The notes below the pieces were generated by a model. That model was not told the origin of the DNA, made no database searches, and saw only the letters and a list, made by a program, of their open reading frames with translations. DNA of 64,000 nt from Rapana venosa (lineage: Eukaryota > Mollusca > Gastropoda > Neogastropoda > Muricidae): contig CM054159.1 of assembly GCA_028751875.1 (NCBI GenBank), positions 5,805,079 through 5,869,078 on the forward strand. The letters run 5' to 3'. Position numbers and translations under genes: made by a program. Shown here in pieces: positions 20,131 through 31,307 of this stretch. Within the stretch, counting starts at the first letter, position 1, and the number at the start of each line of letters is the position of its first letter.

Positions 20131-20577
20131 CGTGTGTGCGAGCATGTGTACAGGGATGCCTGAATTGATTTCATTACTTCTGTTCTTATAAGTGGACATT
20201 GTGTGGAATTTTTTTTTGTATTTGGTGGTTGATCATGAGAATTTAAAAAAACAAACTGTGACATTCATGAGCTTGATAATTCTAGAGGGGTGGATTCTGA
20301 TAAGGATTGAGGTTTCATTGATAAATACTGTCTAGTGACAATGTCAAAGATTTTTTTCATCATGTTCTGTGGAAAAAAAAAGAAGACATTGTTTTACATG
20401 GGTTTTTTTCTGCTCAGAAGAAAGACATTGTGAAGCAAAACCAATCAGCTGTTCTTTACACACTGAGGCATTGTAAATGAATATCATTTATTCTTTATAC
20501 ATTGAAGTGTTCTGAATGTTTTGAAAAGTTGTTCTGGTAGAACAGAATTTATTGTATACAAAGTTTTCTCATGATGG

Positions 20578-20583
20578 AATAAA
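20578..20583 (+). promoter_or_regulatory. Candidate poly(A) signal for SDHAF3
   Basis: AATAAA about 1.0 kb after the stop codon; more occur near 20716 and 20733. If used, the 3' UTR would include the (TG)n tract and the SINE at 19690-19867. Confidence 0.4.
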
Positions 20584-20759
20584 TGATTGTATTGCTCACT
20601 AAGATTGTGACAGCAAAATGATCTAATATATTGTGTTTTAAAAAAAAGGTGGTTTGAAATGTTACAGTATCTCTCTGGGTGACCTATCCATTTCATTGTG
20701 TTAGTGTGTATGCACAATAAATTATTGCGTATGAATAAATGCAGGGTGTGGGCATACTC

Positions 20760-20819
<60 letters not shown>
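20760..20819. repeat. (TG)n microsatellite
   Basis: About 30 uninterrupted TG units. Confidence 0.92.
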
Positions 20820-20822
<3 letters not shown>

Positions 20823-21161
20823 CAAGCATGTAAGTTTGATTTTTAAAAAGTAAATGCAATTACACAGGCACAGAAATGTGTAGAGAGCTGAAATTCAAAT
20901 TGTCGAAATCTACAGTGGAAAAAACAAACAAATCCAGGTTGTTAACTGAAGATTATGATATATCCTTGCTTCCCCTTTATTTTCCAATCACTTGTCTTAA
21001 ATCAGGATCTTCAAAAGGGCAAAATGTGCATCTTTTTACATGAATCATGGCCATGGCCCATACACCAGTCATATCAGTGGTGTTCATTGAGCCTGATCTG
21101 AGCCAACATATGCAGCACATCACCTACTAGACCCCCAACTTATGGCAGTAACTGCTTAGTC

Positions 21162-21372
21162 ATCCTTCGGATGAGACTATAAACCAAGGCCCTGTCTGCA
21201 GCAAACAAGCGCAGAACATCTTGCAACCACATTTACACCTTTTCTGCTTTTCTAAGAGTAAGCCTTTGGGAATGGATGACAACATTTACAACCCACATAC
21301 ACATATAGACTGGGTGTAAAGAAACACCCGAGTGCACATTCCATTGTCCTTGAAATAAAACGAATGAGCTAT
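21162..21372 (+). mobile_element. SINE family A, older diverged copy
   Basis: CATCCTTCGGATGAGACTAT, GCAGAACATCTTG and a tail CACCCGAGTGCACATTCCAT with many substitutions. Confidence 0.65.
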
Positions 21373-21379
21373 TTATTTA

Positions 21380-21955
21380 TTTTTTAATTTTATTCTTTTG
21401 TAATGAGGATAATGGGATAAGCACTTATGTGCTTTTTTACATCCAGTCCCCGTGTGTATGCGGATTTGTAAATTCTATCATCTGTTCCCACCGGCACACA
21501 ATGGCCTACTCTTACGAAAAGCAGAACAGGATTTAACGTGTGCGCAAGAGGCCCCGAGGCCCCGTGTGTGAACGCACCAGAACATCTTGCGCACACGTTA
21601 AATCCTGTTCCGCTTTTCGTAAGAGTAGGCCATTGTGTGCTGGTGGGAACAGATGACAACATTGGCAAAACTGCATACACACGGGGGCTGGATGTAAAAA
21701 AGCACATAAGTGCTTATTCCATTATCCTCGATATAAAAGAATAAAATATAAAAAAATAAAATAAATGATCTGCATGTGTTCGCACATGGGGCCTCGGTTT
21801 ATAGTCTCATCCGAAGGACTTTTGGGGAGAGTGGAGTCTGCACTGATGTTAACTCCAGGGGGAAAATATCCCCTTGAACGGGAATCGAACCCGGGTCGTC
21901 AGATTGTCAAGCAATGTTCTAACCACTAGGCTATCCCGTCCCCCTAGACTAAATA
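21380..21955 (-). mobile_element. SINE family A, full-length with tRNA head, split by a nested copy
   Basis: 21380-21546 is the tail and core in reverse. 21768-21955 resumes with TGCATGTGTTCGCACATGGG and ends in the tRNA-like head, which on the minus strand reads CGGGATAGCCTAGTGGTTAG (A box) and GGGTTCGATTCCC (B box). The interval 21547-21766 is another copy in the opposite direction. Confidence 0.8.
21547..21766 (+). mobile_element. SINE family A, 5'-truncated copy nested head-to-head in the previous one
   Basis: It starts at GGCCCCGTGTGTGAACGC and runs through core and tail to an A/T-rich end. Its arms are complementary to 21380-21546. Confidence 0.8.
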
Positions 21956-22174
21956 TACTTGCTGGAGCCAGACTGAGGCACTGATCTGGGGTGATGACAC
22001 CACAACGTCCCTCCAATGACCTTCTCCATTGAACCTCCCTCCCAAAGCCTTTGACACCAACATATCACAGGCATGGAAGTGTATGACAAACTTAAACTGA
22101 AGTTGAGTCACCATGAGACCAGATCAACATGGCCCACCGAATCAGAGACAAATTTTCTTTCATTGCATGATGAT

Positions 22175-22815
22175 CAATTATATTATTAATAATAAAAAAT
22201 GTAATTTATATAGCGCTATATCTTGCAGAGACTTGCACTCAACTCATTCTTAGACAATCATACAACCAGTAACAATTAATAGTTCCACCAAGTCCAAATG
22301 TGCAGCAGCACACACACACACACACACATACAGGTCATACACCCTGGCAGGGCGTTAGAATCTTGGCTGTTGAAGGCAGGGGAAAACTTTGAGATGAAGC
22401 AGGAGAGGAAAATCTTAGGTTTGAAATAAATATGTCTTGAGACTGGATTTAAAAGTGTCATAAGAAGGCTCTTGGCGGAGAGAGAGAGAGGGAGGTCATT
22501 CCAGATCGATGGACCAGAAATAGAGAAAGATCGACAGCCAATGGTGCATTGGTTGAATCTAGGTATTCGTAAGGACAAGGTATCTGCAGCAGTGCGGAGA
22601 GAACGAAAGGAGTATACAAGTGAAGACATTCACAGAGGTAGGCGGGTGCTGTTTTGTGGAGACATTTGTAACAGAGGGTACAGATGTTATAGTTTACTCT
22701 CTGTGGCACAGGCAACCAGTGGAGAGATCGCAAGAGAGGGGTAATGTGCTCAGATTTTTTCTCAGATATTGAGGATGATGCATTGATGCTGCTATGGAGC
22801 TGAGGTGCATCCATT
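22175..22815 (-). mobile_element. LINE family C (L2/CR1-like), 5'-truncated copy with RT C-terminus
   Basis: On the minus strand: HITPLLRSLHWLPVPQRVNY, then CTLCYKCLHKTAPAYL, then after a frameshift SFSISGPSIWNDLPLS. This is the conserved C-terminal segment after the reverse transcriptase in L2/CR1-type non-LTR elements. The 3' end is GCGCTATATAAATT then (ATT)n. Frameshifted, non-functional. Confidence 0.82.
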
Positions 22816-23059
22816 TTGAGACTAGTTGACAGGGCTGTGCTCTGTGCTTCCTATCATAATCTACCTATCCAGAAGTCAACAGGCTCGTGAGTTACAGACT
22901 CTGCAGTGTTGGTCAGGAATACCAGGGGCTGTCAGTATAAACAGCATCCCCACCATCTGGAAATTCTGTGGTAGAAATTCCCTCTTTTCCACCCCTCTAG
23001 CTCATTACTTCTGCATTTTTATTTTTCCTCCTGTCGTCAAAGATGTTCAGAGCAGTATT

Positions 23060-23539
23060 TTTTCATAAAACGTCTTCATAAGCCCTCAAGTCGCTTGAAG
23101 CAGTTTCTACTTTCTGAGTCCTAACTACTGGGAAGCTTAGTAAATATCTGGTTGTGTGTAAGCATAGAACAACAACTTCTGAGTATGTTCCTGTTGTGCT
23201 GAAATATCCTTTGAGATAATTTTCTTTAACAATTTTGAAACAATTATGACTTGCCCAGGAGAGGTTATTGTCAACATCTAGGCAAAGTAGTTTGTGAGAA
23301 TCAACTTCTTCCAATACCTTATCATAAACTGTTACACTTTTGGACATAGATTTAATGTTTTGTCTTTTTTTTATATTGTTAGGCCTATCACTATCATGAA
23401 TTTTGACTTTTTAAGATGAAGAGCCATAGGATTAACAGTACCCCAAGAAATAACTGCATTTGCATCTTTCTGTAAATTATTGAGCCTTACATCTGCATTT
23501 GTACCCTTCTAATGAATAGTATCATCTGCAAACGGTTTA
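23060..23539 (-). mobile_element. Older LINE (family J), RT fragment, part 1 of split element
   Basis: Minus-strand frames include Phe-Ala-Asp-Asp-Thr-Ile at about 23510-23530, an RT catalytic motif, and then VLEEVDSHKLLCLDVDNNLSW, the usual post-catalytic segment. The element is cut by the insertion at 23540-25060 and continues at 25061. It has stops and frameshifts. Confidence 0.65.
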
Positions 23540-24765
23540 ATAATAATAATAATAATAACAATAATAATAATAATACATGGAATTTATACAGTGCTATATC
23601 TTGCAAAAAACTAATCAAAGCCTTTTTCATTCATCATAGGCTTTCACATGCAGCCAGTTACAATTAATAGATTTTTACAAATTCAAATGTAAACACACAC
23701 GCGCACACAATTAATGGATTTTTACAAATTCAAATGTAAACACACACACACACACCGAAAGCGCCCCCCCTGCCACCACCCCCCCCCACACACACACACA
23801 CAAAGGTTGTACACTCTGGCAGGGTGATGGGAGGGTGGGGGGTAGTTAGTTGTTGAGGGAAGGGACAGAAATGAGATGAAACAAGAGGGGAGAATCTTAG
23901 GTTTGAAATAAATGTCTTTATAGGCTGGATTTAAAAGCATCGTAAGTAGGCTTTTGGCGGAGAGAGGGAGGTCATTCCAGATCGATGGACCAGAAACAGA
24001 GAAAGAGTGATGGCCAACAGTGGACTGGTTGAATCTAGGTATTCTTAAGCACAAGGTATCTGCAGCAGAGCGGAGAGAACGAGAAGGAGTGTACAAGTGA
24101 AGACATTCACAGAGGTAGGAAGGTGCTGTTTTGTGGAGACATTTGTAACAGAGGGCACATATCTTATAGTTTACTCTCTGTGGCACAGGCAGCCAGTGGA
24201 GAGATGCAAGAGAGGGTAATGTGCTCAGATGTTTTCTTTCTGAGGACTAGTCGAGCTGCAGAGTTTTGTATACATTGAAGAGGGTGATGTAGATGATGCT
24301 GGCAGACCAGCCAGAAGAGAATTGCAATAGTCCAGACTTGAGAGAATAAGTGACTAGTTTGGATGTTGCATCAGTGGACGTCGAACTGCACTAATGCGCC
24401 GTAATCGATAGTAGCACTGACTGGCAGGTTCGGGTGATGAATTTTTGCATGGAGAGTGTGTTATGGATAACTACCCCTAGATATTTCACTACAGTGGATA
24501 GAGGAACAGACGTATTGCCGAATTCTATTGAAGCTGTTGTGATTGAAGAGACTTTGTGTTTGGTCCCTATAAGCATGGCTTCGGTTTTATCTGCATTTAG
24601 CTGTAACTTGTTCTCTATCATCCAATTTTGGAAATCTTGAAGGCAGTAGGACATATTTGTCAAGAGAGAAGGCAGATTTTCGGGAGTTTCACTGCTAAGA
24701 ATCTGAGAGCCGTCTGCATGAAAATGATGGCTGATTTAATGACGGTTTATTATATGTGTTTATAT
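23540..24765 (-). mobile_element. LINE family C, 5'-truncated RT and 3' end
   Basis: Minus-strand segments in order: DFQNWMIENKLQLNADKTEA, then SVPLSTVVKYLGVVIHNTLS, then LPQRVNYKICALCYKCL-like, then SFSVSGPSIWNDLPLS, then the tail with GCACTGTATAAATTCC. Order and spacing match an L2/CR1-like RT thumb and C-terminal region. Several frameshifts. Confidence 0.82.
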
Positions 24766-25060
24766 ATTTAAAGTGGGTTTAAAGGTAAGGGTGTCCCATA
24801 ACCTATAAGGTCGTAGGGGAAGCCAGGCATCAGAGACCTCACTTCTCTAGGGGCCAGCATATTGATGGTGGCGCCCATCTCCTCTCCCTCACTGCTTTAC
24901 CTTCCCTGACCCTAAAGAGGCAGGTACCCATTTACATCTGGGGGACTGTACTGAAGCCAAGGGGCGCAAACAGTCACCCATTCAACTGGTAACCACACAC
25001 GATGCTGCTTAACTTGGATGGGGGAAAGCGAGTGCTCCGACCACTGAGCTATCCCGTCCC
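24766..25060 (-). mobile_element. SINE family E with tRNA-like head
   Basis: On the minus strand it begins GGGGACGGGATAGCTCAGTG, GTCGGAGCACTCGCTTTCCC, a head with A-box features, then GGGTACCTGCCTCTTTAGGG and TAGGTTATGGGACACCCTTA. A second copy is at 50299-50600. Confidence 0.7.
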
Positions 25061-25470
25061 CTGCAAACGGTTTACAGAAGATAAAACATCCAGTGAAAGA
25101 TCATTACTATAAATGGAAAACAAAAGCGGATCCAGAACTGAACCTTGGCACATGTGACTGGCGTGAAAAAAGGATGTTACGAAGTCTTGTAGAACAGCCT
25201 GCCTTCAATTTTAAGATATCGTGATCAAAGTCGAATTAAATTTGGGCACAAACCAACTAGTTATGACAAATTTTCTTTTTAGAAGGTCGTGGTCAACAGT
25301 GTCAAAAGCCTTAGTAAAATCAGTAAATACTGCTACAGATTAAAAAAAAAATCCATGTTAATATTTTTATAATATTGTTCAATGACATCATTCAACAGAG
25401 TATGACAAGAGTGTCCTTTTAAAAAAAAATCCTGATTCCATTAAGTCCAGTGATGAAACAGATTGTATGA
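25061..25470 (-). mobile_element. Older LINE (family J), RT fragment, part 2
   Basis: Minus-strand reading gives DFTKAFDTVDHDLLKRKFVI, the RT palm motif, and a downstream LLFSIYSNDL-type segment before the insertion. It continues at 23060-23539. Confidence 0.7.
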
Positions 25471-25490
25471 CAATGAAACAAATACAACTT

Positions 25491-25540
<50 letters not shown>

Positions 25541-25545
25541 CATCT
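25491..25545. repeat. (GA)n microsatellite
   Basis: About 22 GA units with small interruptions. Confidence 0.9.
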
Positions 25546-26752
25546 CTTAACTCAGTATATAAATATACAGCTCAAAGCAAGCCTGTGTTCAACAAACCAA
25601 AAAGAAAAAAAAAGAAGAAAAAAGAAAGACAACCAAGGGCAAAGATGATACATTTGCCACCAGCTGAGCTAGGCCTGTGAACACTGTTATTTCCACACGT
25701 GAAAATCATGACTGCTGACGTGGCCAGTGTTGAGTTGTTTTCCTTTGGCCATTTCAAATGGCCACATAGCTGTAAGCAGAGTAAGCTGCTTTTACTGCTG
25801 GGGAAGAAAACACACAGAGGGCTTGAACATCAGCACTCCATTTAATGAAGACTTTGAGCAAGCAGCATCTGTGAGTATCTTTTTTTTCCAGTTAAAAAGT
25901 TATTATGTGGTAAACAGGTCACTAGATATCCATTGACATTTGTTTAAAAAGAAAAAAAAAGACAAAAAAAAGTTTAAATTTTTTTGACAGCTACCACCAA
26001 GAAAATTTAGAACCTGAGCACAAGGAGGTACATGTCCAAACAGGACCCCAGTTTACAGTCTGACTTGGTTCAGTGGTGTCATGGACCAAATAATTCAGTT
26101 TTGTCACGAGCTGAATGGCTCAGTGGGAGTCAGGAATCAAAGGGCTCATTGGTATGCAAAGCCAGTCTTAATTTTTTTTAAATTTATCCCTGAGCAAGAT
26201 TACCTGAGCCAGCTTTTTGTCAGGACATTAAAGAGAGGTAACAAGATGATATTGGTGTAAGCTTAATGTCTTTTTAAAAAAAAAGCCATAAGCACATGTT
26301 CTAGTCATATGAAACGCTTGTAATGGGAAAGATTTCCAACTGCACACCTTTTTTCTTTCAAAAGGAAGCGCTTTAGAGCTGAATTGGTACCCCCTCCCCC
26401 TCTCCTTGAGGATGTTGGGATCTTTCAGTATAAATAACATCTGGAAAATCTGTGCTACAAATTTTCCCCTTTTTATCACTGTCTTTGTGTCTAACTTTCC
26501 CTCTTGCCTTTCTATCATCTTTTGCTTATCATTTGCCTTCCCAGTCCATTCTGACGGTAGATCATATGTTAAAATGCCAGCAACAACAAAAAAAGACAAT
26601 TAAAAAAGCACCCCCCCCCCCCCAAATCACTTCAGATGAATACAGATGGGCTGTTGAGATCTATCGGGATTGCTCACATTTACAGTAATTTTTTTGCATA
26701 AAAAGTTGTTAGTATTAAGATGGCTACCACATTAACACAGAAAATACCAAAA

Positions 26753-26787
<35 letters not shown>

Positions 26788-26855
26788 TTTAGGTTTTCCC
26801 CAATTGCTTGTATTGATGATGAAGTTTGCCATACTTATTTGTGACCTTTTTATAA
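25546..26855. other. Intergenic DNA, no gene recognised
   Basis: Mixed AT-rich sequence with A runs, a C run at 26610-26623 and (CA)n at 26754-26785. Short open frames lack family resemblance or splice-supported structure. Confidence 0.5.
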
Positions 26856-26935
26856 TAAAAAATAATAATGTATGGAATTTATATAGCGCTGAATCTTGTA
26901 AAGCAACAAATCAAATCCCTCAGATGACATTTATG
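26856..26935 (-). mobile_element. LINE C 3' tail, isolated
   Basis: AATAATAATGTATGGAATTT, ATATAGCGCTGAATCTTG and AAATCCCTCAGATGAC, about 80 bp without any RT sequence. Confidence 0.65.
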
Positions 26936-27145
26936 TTGCTTTCTCTCAATGAGGAGTCAGGAGGGCACTGTACTGAACAACTATTCATCAAATTTCAATT
27001 CACCATTGTAGTAGTACCTAGTCCAGGCCAAAATCTTTGTCAATTATTGATGCATGCAACCAGGTCTACATTAAACTGCGTTATACTTTAGATGTTGAGT
27101 CGTCAGCTTTCATTATAGCATGCAGTCGCCACTAAAGGTGAAAAG

Positions 27146-27322
27146 ATCCTTTGAAGTCGGAGTATGGCTGCCTTTATGGCGAGGTACTTGAAAACAGCCA
27201 TACACGCAAACTTCTCATCCATTGTGTACTTAGGTCTCACCGTGACTTTCAAGAGTGACAAGTTAAAGAGTACATTATTTGGGTGACCCTAGGGTGTATA
27301 GTGGAGAAACGCCCAACAACAT
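27146..27322 (+). mobile_element. SINE family D, diverged copy
   Basis: GAAGTCGGAGTATGGCTGCC ... CAAACTTCTCATCCATTGTG ... TGGGTGACCCTAGGGTGTAT and a short CCCAACAACA tail, the reverse complement of the two copies that flank SDHAF3. Confidence 0.7.
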
Positions 27323-27569
27323 GTCAGTTGTTTAGCAAAGTGCAAGTCTCAGCAAATGGGTTTCTTCTCCATTCTGCAGTTTTGAATGACATAATTTCTG
27401 TCTACCTTTGTCGTCCTCTGTCATTAATGTTCGTGAGCCATGAACCATGGTAGGCCTACATGACGATACTGGAGTAGCATGTCAGTAGATCTTTGCACAC
27501 ATCAGTGTAAAGGTTTGATGGTCTGGCACTTTCGATGATTGGTGATATCCTATGGTTATGTTTTTCAGA

Positions 27570-28096
27570 TATGCCGCCAACCTGACTCCTCAAAGGCTAA
27601 CTGGAAAATCAAGGGCTCTTTGTCAAAACCCAATTCCTCTACTGCAACATGAAACTCAAAGAATTGGAGAAGCAAGCTGCAAATCAATCATACTGGCAGA
27701 TCATCGTCCATCCATCCAGCCTATGTCAACCTTGAAGAACCCCAGCACCAAAAGATTCATCACTGCAAAAGAATCAACAATGCTACAAATCAACTCTGAC
27801 CATGGCTGCTACTGAACTTCCAGGGTCCCCCACTGCTCAAGACTGACTCCAGATTGGGCCTAAGAGCCAACCCACAGCACGCAGATGAATCTGTGAATAA
27901 TGAAGTCTTGTTTGGACTCGACAAGACAACTGGAGATGTTCCAGAGCAGACGCAAACCTGCTACATTGTGTTGAACAATGCCTCAAATCCTTATCCTGCC
28001 ATCTTGAAAAGTGAGACAGAAGACAGCAAGTTCTGGTGATACTCCACTCTCCCAGTTGATCTTCACAGCTCTCTGCCCACAGCACGAGTTGAAGAG
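27570..28096 (+). other. Exon-like block of unknown identity
   Basis: Preceded by TATGTTTTTCAG and ending AAGAG|GTGAGTG, so it has good acceptor and donor signals, and its composition is more balanced than its surroundings. It has no single open frame through it: one frame is open to 27815, another from 27854 to 28039. It could be a non-coding RNA exon, UTR or decayed exon. No family recognised. Confidence 0.25.
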
Positions 28097-28338
28097 GTGA
28101 GTGAAGATTGTTGTTGTTGTTGTGTGTAAAGTAAATGTAACTTCATTATAATTATTTTCTTTTATGCAGAAAAATGTGACATTAAGGTGGAAGTACTACC
28201 TAGATTTTGACAACAAATCGTTTATTATTTCTTATTCCCATGGATGTTTTCTGATAGCACAATGTTTCGAATTTCATGTGCAATTTAAATTATGTCAATA
28301 TTTTGGACATTTTTGAGTTATGATCTTTCAAAGTACAT

Positions 28339-28387
<49 letters not shown>
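28339..28387. repeat. Poly-G, 49 bp
   Basis: Uninterrupted G. See also the poly-C run 400 bp away. Confidence 0.95.
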
Positions 28388-28388
<1 letters not shown>

Positions 28389-28439
28389 ATGCTTCTTTGT
28401 AAGAAAAAAATGGCCACTTTGGGCAAAAATTAGCATTTT

Positions 28440-28444
<5 letters not shown>

Positions 28445-28516
<72 letters not shown>
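28445..28516. repeat. (CA)n then poly-A
   Basis: About 17 CA units, then about 29 A. Confidence 0.9.
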
Positions 28517-28517
<1 letters not shown>

Positions 28518-28788
28518 TAAGTGCATTTGTGGTGGAACAATTTTATTGTTTTGTCAGAAGCTTCGTGGTTTTTTTATCCAAAAACTTGAGAAAAAGTGTT
28601 CCTAAAGAAAATGTAGATGTAATTCTGTGGGATGAAAACGTTATTTTTATTTGGAAGTCTCTTGTACATACCCCAAATTTCTGTTTCTTTAAAGTTCTTT
28701 GATATTGCTTTCCCTTTTTAGGCGTTACATTGTTTCAGTACCAAACTGTTACATGACTCTTCCATATGTTTTCTATTATAGTTGCTAT

Positions 28789-28790
<2 letters not shown>

Positions 28791-28843
<53 letters not shown>
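28791..28843. repeat. Poly-C, 53 bp
   Basis: Uninterrupted C, complementary to the poly-G run at 28339-28387. Confidence 0.95.
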
Positions 28844-29254
28844 TTAATATCACTCATAGTGAACAGACGTTAAATACAATAACGAAAACACGCGCCCGCG
28901 CACACGCACACACAGATTTATTAAAACAAAAAATCATCTATTTTTGTTCTTTTCGACATAGATTAACATTGTCTTTGAATGCTTTAAGTCAATTTTCTTG
29001 ATTTTTTTGTGAGGGCAGGATGAACAAAGGTTGTGTAAACTTAATCTTTACCTACAATAAAGATCATCTTGACTTGACTAAAAACGAGTCGTCTTAAGAA
29101 AAATTAAAAAAATCGCTCCCGGCGCCTATGACCAAGAACGGTAACTCCGGTTTCCTTGCACCCCCATGTGCACCATTACGGACAGTTTTTGAAGTGGTCT
29201 CTTTCGTGATGAAGGGGAGTGTTTTCCTTTGTCAGCTTGTCTTGTGATAAGAAA

Positions 29255-29404
29255 ATGAGAGGTAAACGTCCTAAGAAAAGATTTTGTGGAAATAAGTACA
29301 CTAAACAGCGAGAGGTTGCTATAGAATGTGAGCTGGACTACACTACAGTTAAAAAAAAAAAGCTGTTCAATCTGAACTTCCAACACAACTGGCTGACCAC
29401 ATAG
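29255..29404 (+). pseudogene. Short basic ORF, possibly a transposon-derived N-terminus
   Basis: From ATG at 29255 it encodes 49 residues starting MRGKRPKKRFCGNKYTKQRE. A basic start with GN-x-(Y/F)-T recalls the N-termini of some invertebrate transposon-derived proteins, from memory only. Nothing downstream in frame continues it, so it is a fragment or a chance frame. Confidence 0.2.
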
Positions 29405-29589
29405 TATCTAGTATGTATTTCATTGTATGCACATGGCTGTATGCATACATACGAGTACATGTGCGTGCATTTAGAGAAGATGATCTGTAAATTCAATGCA
29501 CTATGTTTCGAGTTTAGAGAAGAAAACGTAGAAAAAATTGCCTTCTGTGTTGCTTTTAGTAGTTTTACTGACTCAGTGACTGTCAGTGC

Positions 29590-30215
29590 TTGCAGAGATG
29601 TAGGAATAACCCTACAATTTTATTGTTATTGTTAATGTTAGATACAGGTTCAGTAGCTGTTTCATATCGATGTCGAGGTTTTGGTAGACTAACTAGACGA
29701 GTAGATGTTTGGTGCATTTCTGATGAAATTGATAAAAATCCCAACTTCAGAAAACTATTTGACATGTTGGCCCCACAGGTATGCCTGCACAACGCACACA
29801 CACGTTCGCTCGTGCACGCACGCACACGCATGCACACGCACGTACGCATGCATGCTCTGCCAGAAATAACATGCCAAGGCATACAGCTTAGAGCTAGTGT
29901 CAGGGCATCTGGTGCCCTAATGACCACACTCCTGATTTGATGGCCCAGAATCAATACTCTTGAGTACTGACTAAAGTCATAATTGGTCACTATGACTATG
30001 AGCAAGGTAGGTTTTAAGGAATCTGGCTTTGGTTATAGATATTTTGTGTTCTGTATGTGGTTCTCCAACATGAACATTCTTGGTTGACCCTTGAGTTGTA
30101 CCTATACAGTTGCACAGTTTTGATCCTTGAGGTTTACAAATGTTATAATGTGACAGCCCTAATGGCTAGTAGGGCTATAATAGCAAATTGGATTGGATAA
30201 GACTCAACTCCTCTG
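29590..30215. other. Unassigned DNA, no gene recognised
   Basis: One open frame runs to ATGTTGGCCCCACAG at 29780, followed by GTATGC, and could be read as an exon end, but no family resemblance is visible. An alternating CA/CG-rich stretch follows at 29797-29850. Confidence 0.35.
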
Positions 30216-30395
<180 letters not shown>

Positions 30396-31009
30396 TGTCT
30401 GCTCCAAACAGTTCTGAATTGTTGGACATTACTCGTCTCCTTCTGTTTGAGAGTCGGGACACTAGGAACCTATGGAGCTGAGGCCTTTAAAACTCGGCTC
30501 CTTTGTCACACTGTTTTCATCATCCCCGTTTGAGAGGTCCACTCTGTATGCTTTGTGCTGAATAGATTACCTACTGCCTCACATGATCATCTGAAGAGCG
30601 AGGTTAAGAGTTTCTTTGGTGGTGGCAGTTGCTGGTTTTCCTGACCTCTTGTCATCTTCAACATTTTTTTTCTTGTCATGCTCAGAATTGTTCACCAAGT
30701 TTTAAGGAGTGTTGCTGTGTACAGTATTTGTCATGTCTTGGTGAATTTCAAAATCTAATGGTTTCATGCCACCAAAAGCAGAGTGACCACAACCTATATG
30801 TTCAATTTTCTGTTTTTGACAAAATCCCACTCCCCCCCCCCCCCCACCTCTGAAAGGATCTGCAGAAGTAGATAGGGTCATGGACATTTGTCTGAATTGT
30901 GAAGAGACGGGGTTGATTATTACTTCCACTATTTTAGTTGTCTAGGTAACCATTTTCTAGATTAGGTTCAAAAATGTTCAGCCACCCCTCCTGTTATTTG
31001 CTGTGACTG
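30396..31009. other. Unassigned DNA
   Basis: Balanced-composition sequence with a C run at 30832-30845. No open frame of note and no recognised repeat. Confidence 0.4.

Positions 31010-31010
<1 letters not shown>

Positions 31011-31085
<75 letters not shown>
31011..31085. repeat. (TA)n microsatellite
   Basis: About 37 TA units, uninterrupted. Confidence 0.95.
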
Positions 31086-31090
<5 letters not shown>

Positions 31091-31307
31091 CTGCATAGTC
31101 TGATGTATACATGGTTCTCTGTCACCAGATCTTGTCCACTCATCCTGGACCTTCTCACTGCAGGCTCTGGAGGCAGACACCAGCACCACGATGCTGGAGC
31201 ACATGACCCAGTGGACTTGTCCTCACCCACATGACTGAGACTTGAATGTTAGACTGATGGGGATGAAGGGCATACAGTGGAAGATGAAAAAAATGTCTCA
31301 ACAAAAC

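Larger units (their letters stand above)
23526..25074 (-). mobile_element. Chimeric retro-insertion (SINE E fused to LINE C) with 14-bp target duplication
   Basis: CTGCAAACGGTTTA occurs at 23526-23539 and at 25061-25074. Between them, reading the minus strand 5' to 3', come a tRNA-headed SINE E (25060 to about 24766) and then a 5'-truncated LINE C ending in (ATT)n at 23540. No second duplication was seen at the internal junction. Confidence 0.7.

Noticed and set aside
21870..21955. Possible tRNA gene on the minus strand
   Set aside because: It is the head of the full-length family A SINE.
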